A DNA stretch of 47,902 nt from Deltaproteobacteria bacterium (lineage in GTDB: Bacteria > Myxococcota > SpSt-1050 > JACRCP01). Positions within the stretch are counted from its first letter, which is position 1. Every line of letters begins with the position of its first letter. The position numbers were made by a program, and so were the translations under genes. Where the stretch lies: contig JACRCP010000407.1 in the NCBI GenBank assembly GCA_016218965.1, positions 1 to 47,902 of the forward strand, written 5' to 3'. The notes under the pieces are model-generated. The model saw only the letters and a list, made by a program, of their open reading frames with translations. It was not told where the DNA came from and ran no database searches. Shown one piece after another: positions 8,118-16,102 of this stretch.

Positions 8118-9302
8118 ATGCGCCGCTTGTTTCTCGTCCTTGCAGTTCCTGTTGTCCTTTTGGTCCTTTACTTGCCCGGCTGCGCCAACCCCCAGCCGCT
8201 GTCGCACACAGGGCCCGTGGGCCTTCCGCCTGCCGCCGAAGAGCCGGTCGCCCGGATCGTTGCAAGCGGCGCGATTGACTGTTTTCCAAAGGGTCTCAAG
8301 ACCGAAGACGGGAGCCCGGCCACCTGCGAGGTTTCCGCCGCAGTGCTGCGCGGAGACGTTCTCGTCCTTGCGAGCGACAAACCGGTGCCAGGGGGACACC
8401 GATCGTCTGTGTTCAAGGTTCCGTTCGTGGGGGCGCTCCCGCGCCAGGTCACGCCCGAAAAGATCTCGTACGTGACGGCAAAACCGTTCGTCTCGGCCGC
8501 CAAGTTCGAGGGTATGACGGTGACGCCCGACGGCGAGTACCACTTCGCGACCACCGGATTCGACAGGTTCGACCCGGGCTCGCCGAAGTTCGACGCGTAC
8601 GACACCCTTCTGTTCTGGCCGGCCGGACGCGAGGCGCTGGTGTCTCTGGTGACGCCGTCGTCGCGCGACGGCGTCGAAAGCTCGGCGGGCGTGTGGCAGA
8701 AGCTGTCGGCGGCGCAGAAATCGGACGAGTTCCCGGCCGGGGTTCCGTACTTCAAGGTCGAGGGCCTCGCCGCGATACCCGGGGATGCCCTGCTTTTCGG
8801 GATTCGCGAGGCGGGGAAGGACTACAAGAACTTCGCGTACACGGTTCGGATAATCTCGGTCCCGTACATGGTCCGCGACTGCCACGCCATCCTTGGCGAC
8901 GAGGTCAAGGTCTTGTTCGATGTTGCCGGGCGTGCGCTTTCGGATGGGGCCGGGATTGCCGAGACCGTCGCGCTGTCAAGTCTGGAATACGACCGGTTCG
9001 GTACGCGCCTGTACATGCTCACGAGCTTCGAGGCCGAGGGCGGGCGGGTCGGCGGGTACCTCTGGGTGATCGGTCTGCGCGACCTCCGGAGCGGCGAGAT
9101 GCCGCGGCTTGTCCGCCGGCCCGACGGAAAACCGCTCAAGTTCACCCACAAGCCCGAGGCCGTGACGGTGGTCGACGGCGCGACCGTGCTCGTCGTCCAC
9201 GACGACGACCGCGTGACCGGCATTCCGCCCGCAACCGATCCCGAAAAGGGCCCCAAGCGCGAGCTGCACCAGAGCTTCTACGACGTGGTTAGGTTCGAGT
9301 GA
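8118..9302 (+). CDS. lipoprotein, predicted beta-propeller
   Basis: A 394-aa protein with a strong signal peptide and lipobox (LPGC, Cys22), so it is probably lipid-anchored in the envelope. Repeated blocks such as FEGMTVTPDGEYHFATTGF, VEGLAAIPGDALLFGIREAG and KPEAVTVVDGATVLVVHDDD have the strand pattern of propeller proteins of the esterase-like/DUF3616 type. I see no catalytic motif. The start at 8118 was preferred over the overlapping ATG at 8097 because AAAGGGGG lies just upstream and MRR begins a clean signal peptide. It follows guaA by 11 nt and is probably co-transcribed. It ends 18 nt before the convergent toxin gene, with no clear terminator. Function unknown. Confidence 0.7.
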   Translation: MRRLFLVLAVPVVLLVLYLPGCANPQPLSHTGPVGLPPAAEEPVARIVASGAIDCFPKGLKTEDGSPATCEVSAAVLRGDVLVLASDKPVPGGHRSSVFKVPFVGALPRQVTPEKISYVTAKPFVSAAKFEGMTVTPDGEYHFATTGFDRFDPGSPKFDAYDTLLFWPAGREALVSLVTPSSRDGVESSAGVWQKLSAAQKSDEFPAGVPYFKVEGLAAIPGDALLFGIREAGKDYKNFAYTVRIISVPYMVRDCHAILGDEVKVLFDVAGRALSDGAGIAETVALSSLEYDRFGTRLYMLTSFEAEGGRVGGYLWVIGLRDLRSGEMPRLVRRPDGKPLKFTHKPEAVTVVDGATVLVVHDDDRVTGIPPATDPEKGPKRELHQSFYDVVRFE

Positions 9303-9320
9303 CGCGCAGGCGCGGCGCGC

Positions 9321-9761
9321 TCACGCCGCGGGGGCACGGACGTCAAAGTCGCCGCGGAACCTGACGAAATGGGCGACATTCCACGTCAGCAAAACGTCAG
9401 CCGCGCTCTTCCGGGCGCACGCCGCGATCAACGCGTCGTAGGTCATGCCGCCCCCGATTCCCTCATCCCGGCACCGCGCCAGGAATTGCCAGTATTCCTT
9501 TGCCGAGAGTCCCACGATCTCGTTTCGGCCCCAGTTTCCTTCGAGAAGGTGGTGGGCATCGGCCAGTGCCAGCCTGTGCGGTTGCGGAAGCCGAGTGAGA
9601 ACCGCGTACGCCTCCACCAACGCCGGGGCCGCGATAACGATCCCATGCCCCGCTTTTGCCTCCACGGCGAGCGCCGCCACGGTCGCAGCATGATGCTCGT
9701 GCCAGGCGCAGACCGCGGCAACGAAGCAATTTGAGTCAGGAAGGATCTTCACCTTTTGCAT
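9321..9761 (-). CDS. vapC: PIN-domain toxin (VapC-like ribonuclease)
   Basis: A 146-aa PIN-domain protein. Acidic residues expected to hold the metal are Asp9 (LPDSN), Glu50 (PALVEAY) and Asp109 (TYDAL); the end carries the usual LLTWNxxHF motif, with Asn128 where many VapCs have Asp. VapC toxins cut RNA, commonly tRNA or rRNA, when freed from the antitoxin. The start ATG lies inside the antitoxin gene (26-nt overlap), typical of translationally coupled toxin-antitoxin pairs. The gene converges on the propeller-like lipoprotein gene. The target RNA cannot be predicted. Confidence 0.85.
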   Translation of the reverse strand: MQKVKILPDSNCFVAAVCAWHEHHAATVAALAVEAKAGHGIVIAAPALVEAYAVLTRLPQPHRLALADAHHLLEGNWGRNEIVGLSAKEYWQFLARCRDEGIGGGMTYDALIAACARKSAADVLLTWNVAHFVRFRGDFDVRAPAA

Positions 9762-10032
9762 CGCCGCCTTGTCCGACGGCCCCCCGACCGCTGCGCAGAT
9801 CATCGACTGTCTTGCGGACCGTCTCGTTCGAAAGCACCGGCCTCGGACCCTCGGGCACCGCCACCAGAAGACCACTGCGGCGTTCCAGCCTCACCGGCAG
9901 CGGCGCCGCCTCGATCTCGAGATGGTCGCCAACCACGCGGATCTCCAGCGGGGCGCCCGGCCTGATGCCGGCCGCCTCGCGAAGCGCCTTGGGAATGACC
10001 ACCCGTCCGGCATTGTCCGCGGCCGTCTTCAT
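9736..10032 (-). CDS. vapB: AbrB/SpoVT-type antitoxin (VapB-like)
   Basis: A 98-aa protein whose N-terminus (NAGRVVIPKALREAAGIRPG) is a textbook SpoVT/AbrB swapped-hairpin DNA-binding domain. The rest, ending TVRKTVDDLRSGRG, is the likely toxin-binding arm. It should neutralise the PIN toxin and repress its own promoter. The ATG sits exactly where transcription is predicted to start, with only GGTGGT in front, so the transcript may be leaderless. The toxin gene overlaps its 3' end. Confidence 0.88.
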   Translation of the reverse strand: MKTAADNAGRVVIPKALREAAGIRPGAPLEIRVVGDHLEIEAAPLPVRLERRSGLLVAVPEGPRPVLSNETVRKTVDDLRSGRGAVGQGGDAKGEDPS

Positions 10033-10035
10033 ACC

Positions 10036-10067
10036 ACCATTATTGCCATTGATAATGGTATTGTCAA
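10036..10067 (-). promoter_or_regulatory. vapBC promoter and palindromic operator
   Basis: On the minus strand TTGACA (10067-10062), a 17-nt spacer and AATAAT (10044-10039) give a near-consensus promoter. A perfect inverted repeat, ACCATTAT (10036-10043) and ATAATGGT (10052-10059) with an 8-nt centre, covers the -10 and part of the spacer. This is the expected place for VapB autorepression. The -10 ends 6 nt before the vapB ATG. Confidence 0.75.
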
Positions 10068-10124
10068 TGCCAATCTCGGGCTCCCAACGGGTGTTTCGGC
10101 GGACGGCCCGCCAAGGCCCGCCTT

Positions 10125-10889
10125 TCAGCCAAATCCCCCCGCGCCGGCGTCCTGCGGTATCACCGAGCCGAAACCGCCTGCGCTGTTCCTTCGAAGTCCC
10201 GCGGCAGCCAACGCCCGGTACCACATCAAACGGAAGCGCCGCGGGCGTTCCACGGCTATCGCGTGTACAGGCCGGTCCGCGGTCGGATCGAAATGCCAGA
10301 TCCCAATTCTCTCGTCCTGCCAGCCGCGCAGGACGTGGGCAAGGTCGTCCGCCGGCTCGCTGAGACGGGATGCCCACCAGACGTCGCGAATTCCCCGGGC
10401 GCGGAGGAATCGCCCCGAAGGGAGATCCTGCGGCAACACAATCCACCGATTGTCAAAAGTGCCGACTTGGTGCTCAATGTCCCGTGTCCCGACCGTTCTG
10501 TCCTCGTCAAGCAAAAAACAAGGGGGCGCATGCGGCGGCAGCGCAAGTCTCGACAGATGATGCGTGCCGTGATGAATCCTGTCCAGAACCGGCAGCATGT
10601 CGACGATCGCCGCCTTCCCCGCAACGTTGTTGAACAACGGTATGGGCCGGAATCCCCGCTCTGCGAGTGCGATTCCCGTTTCCACCGAGACCGAACCGCT
10701 CAAGTCGATGATGAGTGCCGTGCTCCCGTCCGCCGCCGGCGCCCACCAGAGGTCCACATCGCGCCACTCCCCTCCGGGGCCGCAGGCCGAAGTCTCGTCG
10801 AGCTGCGTGAAAGCGACCGGCTTGGCCCATGGCGACCAGGGCGAATCTTCGGGCGCCCAGACGTTGAAGTGCTCCTCTGGCGTCATCAT
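10125..10889 (-). CDS. unrecognised protein, last gene of the DUF350/ATP-grasp operon
   Basis: A 254-aa soluble protein with no signal peptide or membrane helix. I do not recognise a named family. ALIIDLSGSVSVETGIALAE, followed by RGFRPIPLFNN, looks like a strand-loop-helix-strand Rossmann-type unit. Other blocks rich in Asp, His and Trp (PCFLLDEDR, RWIVLPQDLPSG, DVWWASRL, GIWHFDPTAD) suggest a real globular fold. GGAGGACGGG precedes the start, 22 nt after the ATP-grasp gene, so it belongs to the same transcript. Its position suggests it serves the ligase, for example as a substrate or scaffold partner, but that is inference. Confidence 0.6.
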   Translation of the reverse strand: MMTPEEHFNVWAPEDSPWSPWAKPVAFTQLDETSACGPGGEWRDVDLWWAPAADGSTALIIDLSGSVSVETGIALAERGFRPIPLFNNVAGKAAIVDMLPVLDRIHHGTHHLSRLALPPHAPPCFLLDEDRTVGTRDIEHQVGTFDNRWIVLPQDLPSGRFLRARGIRDVWWASRLSEPADDLAHVLRGWQDERIGIWHFDPTADRPVHAIAVERPRRFRLMWYRALAAAGLRRNSAGGFGSVIPQDAGAGGFG

Positions 10890-10911
10890 CTCCCGTCCTC
10901 CACTCGGACGA

Positions 10912-12141
10912 TCAGCATACGTGCCCGTCCCGAATCAGTACTGCGGCGTCCTGCGCGTATTGGTCGACTAGCGGCCTTCGCGCTACTCGGCCGTAGGCTC
11001 CCGCGGCGCGGCCGTCCACCGTGAACACTCCGATGCAGGGATAGAAGAGGTCCTCTTGATGTTCGAGCGGCACCGGGACAAAACGTCTCTGACGGACCCA
11101 TCGCTCCGGGTGCCTGTGCATCTGTCGCCCGATGTTTTCGGCCTCGCGCGGGCTCGTCACATCTTGAATGAGTACACCGTCCCCGACTCGTCCGAACGCG
11201 GGCTTGAGCACCCATTCGTCGCCGCCCCCGCAAGGCTCGTCCCCCGGTTTTCGTGTTTCCGGGATCCACGTGCGGCAGTTCTTCATCCGGGTTGCCAACT
11301 CGTCCCAAATCAACGGGAATCTCTTGCTTTGAGTCAGAATCGCAGACACCGGATTGCTGATCGGGGTGCGCGAGCCCCCAACGAGATTGGCCCAAACGCA
11401 TGACCGAGGCAGGTTGGGAAGCCATTCTGCCGGGAAGAATCGGACAATGGCATCGACAGGTCGCATCTCCCCGTCGTTCTGGATCGCCGCGCGACCCGAC
11501 GTCCACACGAGCTGCGTCGGAGATCCGAAGATTGGCGCCGCCCCCAAGCGCCTTGCCTGATTCGCGAGATACTGCACGACCTGCCTATCGTCAGCGTAAC
11601 CAGTCGCGTAAACGAAAGCAACGGCCGCATCGGGCGCACAACGCGAGACCAGGGCACCCATGTACGAGCCGGCCGGATCGCCGGGGAGACCACACGTCGG
11701 GAAGCAACCCGCCACTTGCCGCGAGAAACCAGAGCCCTCGACAAACCCTCCCGGGACATCAGTGTTCACCTCGCTCACACGCCAGCCTTCCGTCGTGTAG
11801 TGGAAATCGAACCGCATCACGCGTACCGCGCGCGGGGGATCGAACGATTCGGGAACACGGCGAAACTCGCGGAGCATCGCGCCGGGAAGACCCAATCCGC
11901 CGTGGAGCCCGGGCGAACGGAGGACCTCCGTTTCGGCCTGGAGTATCTCGACCGACATCGCCTCGGCGGCGGCGGCGATCGTGCGCCATTGCCTTGCATC
12001 CAGAATGATGGGGAACGCCGCAAGAGCCGGGAAATCACCGATCTGCGGATCCCACTTGCAGCAGTCAAAAATCGTCTTGAGACGTATCTTTCGGAGGACG
12101 TCCGGAGGAAGCGAATCCGTCGAATGCCATGGGGATTCCAT
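10912..12141 (-). CDS. glutathionylspermidine-synthase-like ATP-grasp ligase (YjfC-type)
   Basis: A 409-aa protein of the GspS C-terminal (ATP-grasp amide ligase) class. RFDFHYTTEGWRVSEVNTD (about 110-128) and EWVLKPAFGRVGDGVLIQD near residue 320 are the substrate and ATP-binding signatures of this family. The amidase half of true glutathionylspermidine synthase is absent, as in E. coli YjfC. Such enzymes join a carboxylate to an amine at the cost of ATP; the substrates here are unknown. The start codon overlaps the stop of the DUF350 gene as TAATG, with GGTGG just before it, so the two are translationally coupled. In E. coli the related yjfL (DUF350) and yjfC also lie close together, which supports a shared role at the membrane. 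Confidence 0.8.
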   Translation of the reverse strand: MESPWHSTDSLPPDVLRKIRLKTIFDCCKWDPQIGDFPALAAFPIILDARQWRTIAAAAEAMSVEILQAETEVLRSPGLHGGLGLPGAMLREFRRVPESFDPPRAVRVMRFDFHYTTEGWRVSEVNTDVPGGFVEGSGFSRQVAGCFPTCGLPGDPAGSYMGALVSRCAPDAAVAFVYATGYADDRQVVQYLANQARRLGAAPIFGSPTQLVWTSGRAAIQNDGEMRPVDAIVRFFPAEWLPNLPRSCVWANLVGGSRTPISNPVSAILTQSKRFPLIWDELATRMKNCRTWIPETRKPGDEPCGGGDEWVLKPAFGRVGDGVLIQDVTSPREAENIGRQMHRHPERWVRQRRFVPVPLEHQEDLFYPCIGVFTVDGRAAGAYGRVARRPLVDQYAQDAAVLIRDGHVC

Positions 12142-12938
12142 TACCACCTGCCTATAGTGGCGACGTGCCAGGCCGCCGCCGCGAGATACGCGATACCAGG
12201 CAGCAGGCCGGTCAAAGCAATGCGCGGTCGTCCCGGGTTCGTCGAACGATCCAGCAAGCGGTTTGCGGGTATCGCGACAAGGGCCATCGGCGCGCAAGGC
12301 CAACCCAATCGCGCGAAATCGGCGACGGTCTGACCGGCCGAATGCCAGTCGCCCGCCACCGACCGCCCCAAGATCACGCCCCACGCGACGTACAACCCGG
12401 CAGCGCGTACGCCGGCGGCAGTGCTACGTTCGACGGTTACGGTTTCATTCGACCGGCCGAACTGTTCGACGGTAGCGGCCAAGATCGCCCAAAGCCCGGT
12501 AGCCAGACCGGACGAGAACGCCACCACCCACCAGCCTGGCCCGTTGCCGATGTTCCCCCCGACGAAACATAGGGTCAGGCCCAACATCGCACCGGCGATC
12601 GCCGTCCCAGCCGCCGGGTTGCCGCGCTCGGCGACATCGTCCCTCGCGCTCAAGCCGACAAGAGGCAAAGCCGTCGCGGCCGCACCAAGCCAGGCGCTTC
12701 CCATCGCCAGGTAGAACAACAGGTAAACCGGGTCGTTGCGAACGTCGGCAGAGGCGAAAAAGCGGAGGACGAGATAGGTGATCCCGGCGCACAGCGGAGG
12801 GGCCGCGTAGATCGGAAGTCTTTTCGCGTGCGATGAGGCCAGCGGTGAAACAGAAAAAACGAAAAAATACCACCGGCCCCACAAGATCAGGCCCGCGACG
12901 CCGCAAAAGCCAAAAACGATGACTTCATCTCCGGACAT
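12141..12938 (-). CDS. DUF350-like polytopic membrane protein (YjfL-type)
   Basis: A 265-aa inner-membrane protein with about eight hydrophobic helices. The sequence is two related halves: each holds an ERGNPAAGT/ERSTAAGVR-like stretch followed by a Gly/Ala-rich helix, and the second continues GVILGRSVAGDW. This fits a duplicated DUF350 unit. GGGAGG lies seven bases before the ATG, 15 nt after the lipid kinase stop. Its stop is fused to the start of the ATP-grasp ligase gene (TAATG). The family's biochemical role is not established; the context suggests a membrane platform or channel for the ligase product. Confidence 0.72.
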   Translation of the reverse strand: MSGDEVIVFGFCGVAGLILWGRWYFFVFSVSPLASSHAKRLPIYAAPPLCAGITYLVLRFFASADVRNDPVYLLFYLAMGSAWLGAAATALPLVGLSARDDVAERGNPAAGTAIAGAMLGLTLCFVGGNIGNGPGWWVVAFSSGLATGLWAILAATVEQFGRSNETVTVERSTAAGVRAAGLYVAWGVILGRSVAGDWHSAGQTVADFARLGWPCAPMALVAIPANRLLDRSTNPGRPRIALTGLLPGIAYLAAAAWHVATIGRW

Positions 12939-12953
12939 TCAGGACCTCCCGCG

Positions 12954-13886
12954 TCACGCCACCACCGTCAGCGCGGCGGGGAGGATTTCGAAGGTGGCCG
13001 GGAGGCGGCCGGGGGCCTCGCCGTCCACGTCGAGGAGGACGCGGTCCTCGGGGTTGACGGGCTCGGCCCGGACCGTTTTGGCGCGGAGCGCCCGGATCTT
13101 GGAGTGCGGCATGTGCCTGCCCTTGTAAACCTTGGTGCCGTTGGTGATCACCTCCCAGAGCGTCAGATCGCCCAGGATCACAACGTCGAAAAAGCCGTCG
13201 TCAATCTGTGCCTCCGGCGCGATCATCATTCCCCCGCCGAAGAACTTCCCGTTGGCGACCGCCACGTTGTTGATCGTCATCTCCTCGGCCGCCGCGCCGT
13301 CAAAACTCACACGGACGCGCTGGTTCCGGTACGCGGCGAACGCCTTGACGGTGCCTATGAAAAACGATGCCTTGCCTCCGAGCGCCTTGGTCGAGTTGTT
13401 GACCTTCTGATCCACCAGCCCGCCGATCCCGAACGACGTGATGTTGACGAAGTGCCTTGTCACCGTCCGCCCTTCGTGGTCGGTGATCTCCATCCGGGCG
13501 GCGTCGATCTTTTTCTGAGAGCCCTCCGCGATCCGCCGGACCGCGGCCTCCACCGTATTTTCGATTCCGAGCGTCTTTCTAAGGTCCCCGCCGGTGCCGC
13601 GCGGGACGAACGCGAGCATCGGACCGGGCCGCGGCGCGCCATCGGCAAGCAGGCCGTTGACGACCTCGTTGTTGGTCCCGTCGCCGCCGACTGAGATGAC
13701 AAGATCGCACCCCGAGTGCGCCGCCTCGCGGGCGAGCGGGGTCGCGTCGCCCTGCGACTTCGTGAACGCGTGTGTAAACGGTCCGATGGCCTCTTTTAGA
13801 AGGGCCTCGATCTGCGGCCACTGCCGCGCGGTCGACCCGTTGGCCGAGTTCGGGTTGACAACGGCAAAAGGGTTGACGAATTTCAT
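12954..13886 (-). CDS. diacylglycerol/lipid kinase (DagK/YegS family)
   Basis: A 310-aa protein with the family's nucleotide motif GGDGT (67-71, in VISVGGDGTNNEVVNG), the PRGTGGDLRKTLG block and the C-terminal beta domain (IDDGFFDVVILGDLTLWEV). These enzymes phosphorylate diacylglycerol, sphingoid bases or related lipids at the inner membrane. The start at 13886 is preceded by GGAGGG; an ATG eight codons upstream is less likely. It sits 20 nt behind the Fe-S subunit and 15 nt before the DUF350 gene. With the AGPS-like flavoprotein at the head of the operon, this suggests handling of an ether- or glycerolipid, but the substrate is not shown by the sequence. Confidence 0.88.
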   Translation of the reverse strand: MKFVNPFAVVNPNSANGSTARQWPQIEALLKEAIGPFTHAFTKSQGDATPLAREAAHSGCDLVISVGGDGTNNEVVNGLLADGAPRPGPMLAFVPRGTGGDLRKTLGIENTVEAAVRRIAEGSQKKIDAARMEITDHEGRTVTRHFVNITSFGIGGLVDQKVNNSTKALGGKASFFIGTVKAFAAYRNQRVRVSFDGAAAEEMTINNVAVANGKFFGGGMMIAPEAQIDDGFFDVVILGDLTLWEVITNGTKVYKGRHMPHSKIRALRAKTVRAEPVNPEDRVLLDVDGEAPGRLPATFEILPAALTVVA

Positions 13887-13906
13887 CTGCGACCCTCCGT
13901 TCGGCA

Positions 13907-15031
13907 TCAATGTTCTGTCACCGCGTCGTACACAACATCCACAACGTCCACCACCTCAACCCCGCTCCCTTCGCGCCGGAGCATGGCCTCGCACGACGGG
14001 CACGCCGTCGCGATGGCGTCGGCCCCGATTTTTTTGAAATGCCCGCGCCTCGCGCCGGCGATCGCGCGGGCCGTGCCGGGCGACGTGAGCGGCAGATTCC
14101 CGCCGGCGCCGCAGCAATAGGCATTCTCGCGGTTCCACTGGAACTCCGCGACCTCGGCCCCACAGTAGTAGAGCGCGCGCCGGGGCTCGTCGTACAAGCC
14201 GAGGTGACGCCCCAGGTAGCACGGGTCGTGAAAAGCGAAACGGCGCCCGGACTTCTTGAGCCTGGCCGAGGATGCTTCGAGGAGCGGCAGCAGGAACTCG
14301 ACGGCATGTCGGACCTTCGGCCGGATGTCAATCCCCTGCTCCGGGTAGAGCGCCCGGAGCGCGTATGCGCACGCCGGGCACGGCGTCACGACGAGTTTGT
14401 ACGCCGAGAGCGCCGACGCGACTTTTTCGGCGTGCGCACGGAACTCGCGCACGAAACCGGCCGAGAAGAGTGGAAGGCCGCAACAGTACGGCGAGCGGCC
14501 CGCGCCGTCCCAGGCGCCGAGGTAGTCAACGCCGAGCTTCGCGGCCGACGCGAAGAACTTCGTTATTATCCCCGGGCTCCGGAGCGTGTGCGTGCAGCCG
14601 CCGAAAAACACGGCCCCGACGCCTTTTTCGAAATGCTCGGGCGGCAGGAGCTCGCGGATCACCTCTTGCGGGGCCTTCCCGGCGGGATTTCCCGAGGTCA
14701 CGAACGCCTGCTTGAGCGCCGCGATTCCTGGCGGTGCCGCCCCGCATTCGATTGCGAGCGCCCGGCCGGCGGAAAGCGAGTGCGGGACCGCGATCTCGTG
14801 CACGCAGTACGACCGGCAGAGCAGGCACCCGAGGCACTTGTAGAAGAGCGAGCAGTTGTCGGGATCGGAGGCGTGGGCGCCGGAATCGACAAGATTGAGC
14901 ATCGTCATCTTGCCCCACGGCGTCACCGTCTCCCGGCACTCGGCGTTGCTCACCGGGCACGCGTGCCGGCAGAGTTTGGGGCAGGCGGTGCAGAACTCGA
15001 CGTCCTTGTGTTGTCCCCGCGAAATAGCCAT
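13907..15031 (-). CDS. Fe-S subunit of a glycolate-oxidase-like dehydrogenase (GlcF/HdrD-like)
   Basis: A 374-aa protein with two N-terminal 4Fe-4S motifs (Cys14/17/21/25 and Cys66/69/72/76) and two Cys-Cys-Gly (CCG) domains. The latter contain FFGGCTHTLR ... YCCGLP and DPCYLGRH ... YCCGAGG ... ACPSCEAML. Such subunits carry electrons from a flavin dehydrogenase to the quinone pool or another carrier. It starts 6 nt after the FAD-binding subunit gene and lies just before the lipid kinase. It most likely forms a complex with the two flavin-type proteins encoded upstream. Confidence 0.88.
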   Translation of the reverse strand: MAISRGQHKDVEFCTACPKLCRHACPVSNAECRETVTPWGKMTMLNLVDSGAHASDPDNCSLFYKCLGCLLCRSYCVHEIAVPHSLSAGRALAIECGAAPPGIAALKQAFVTSGNPAGKAPQEVIRELLPPEHFEKGVGAVFFGGCTHTLRSPGIITKFFASAAKLGVDYLGAWDGAGRSPYCCGLPLFSAGFVREFRAHAEKVASALSAYKLVVTPCPACAYALRALYPEQGIDIRPKVRHAVEFLLPLLEASSARLKKSGRRFAFHDPCYLGRHLGLYDEPRRALYYCGAEVAEFQWNRENAYCCGAGGNLPLTSPGTARAIAGARRGHFKKIGADAIATACPSCEAMLRREGSGVEVVDVVDVVYDAVTEH

Positions 15032-15037
15032 CAGCGA

Positions 15038-16024
15038 TCAGCCTTCAGCATCCAGCGCGATTCCGATTCTGCGGAAGATCCCTTCGATGACCGGACTTCC
15101 CCCGTTCGTAAGGAACGCCCCGCCGCAACGGACGACCATACCCCCGCGCCCGGCTGCCGCGTCCGATGCGACCCGCGCCGCATCCGGCGGGGTCTTTCCG
15201 TCGAAACCGAAGAGAACGGAGAAACCCTCAGTCCCGTATCGCCACAGCGCGCCGCAGCGGGAGCCGAGCCTTTCAAGCGCGCCGCCCGCCTCCCGGATCG
15301 CGGCCAGGTTCGAATACCGCGCGTACACCTCCACGCCGTCTTTCCGCGCCCGCCCGCATTCCGCCAGGACGTCCGCCGAGCCGGAGGGGAGCGCTTCGAC
15401 CCTGACAGCGAGTCCTGCGCGTCCGCCCGGGTCCACCGGCTCGACACTGACCCCGGCCTCTGCGGTGGCAGCCCCCGCGGCCCGCACGATCGTGTCGGCG
15501 AACTGCGCCCTCGCGCGCCCCAGGTCGGTCCCGGTGTCGTGGACAAGGACCAGCGTATGAAACGACCCATTCGAAGTGAAATGCGCCGCCTCGATCTTCG
15601 CCTTCCGGTGCGCGAGCGAGGCCAACGCGGCGGCGGCCCGTTCGAGGAGATCGAACCGGTACACGGCCTCGCCGCGCGCCGACGGGGCCGGATGGACGCG
15701 AAGCCATATCTCGCGGACGCGTGCGAGCGCGCCGGCCGTCGACGAGACGAGGTAGTTGAGGTCCGGCCCGGTCGCCGACCGCGGCGCCATGTTCGTCACC
15801 AACCGCCCGCCTTTTCCTTGGGCCGAGATCGACACAATGCGATCGAGGAGCGTCCCGCCCGCCCAGTTGCAGGGCGGGATGAGCGGGTCGGCAAGCCAGT
15901 CCGCGACGGTGAATGCGGGGTTGCTCCCGGCGGGCGGCTGGAAGGCGCCGAGCGTGAACCCGTGTCGTCCGAGTTCGGCCTCCAGGTCGTCGACGCGGAC
16001 CTCGACGGGCGTCTTGACAAGCAT
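15038..16024 (-). CDS. GlcE-like FAD-binding subunit
   Basis: A 328-aa protein resembling the small FAD-binding subunit of glycolate/D-2-hydroxyacid dehydrogenases. It carries a reduced PCMH-type region (PLIPPCNWAGGTLLDRIVSI ... GRLVTNMAPRSATGPDL) and the terminal FRRIGIALDAEG. It lacks the strongest FAD-contact motifs of the large subunit, so it may be a structural partner. The ATG at 16024 was chosen; a TTG at 16051 would add nine residues, and neither start has a strong ribosome site. Spacing is 78 nt from the upstream flavoprotein and 6 nt to the Fe-S gene. Confidence 0.72.
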   Translation of the reverse strand: MLVKTPVEVRVDDLEAELGRHGFTLGAFQPPAGSNPAFTVADWLADPLIPPCNWAGGTLLDRIVSISAQGKGGRLVTNMAPRSATGPDLNYLVSSTAGALARVREIWLRVHPAPSARGEAVYRFDLLERAAAALASLAHRKAKIEAAHFTSNGSFHTLVLVHDTGTDLGRARAQFADTIVRAAGAATAEAGVSVEPVDPGGRAGLAVRVEALPSGSADVLAECGRARKDGVEVYARYSNLAAIREAGGALERLGSRCGALWRYGTEGFSVLFGFDGKTPPDAARVASDAAAGRGGMVVRCGGAFLTNGGSPVIEGIFRRIGIALDAEG

Positions 16025-16102
16025 CGCCTTGCTGTTGATTTCAAATCCCAAATCTGACCGCCTGTCCTGCTCTTGCCTTTCGCCTCTTGCCTCTCGCCTT
16101 GC

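Noticed and set aside
9762-9875. N-terminal extension of the PIN toxin in the same frame
   Set aside because: The extra residues are basic filler lying within the antitoxin gene. The domain begins at MQKVKILPDSN, and the overlap there is typical of vapBC pairs.
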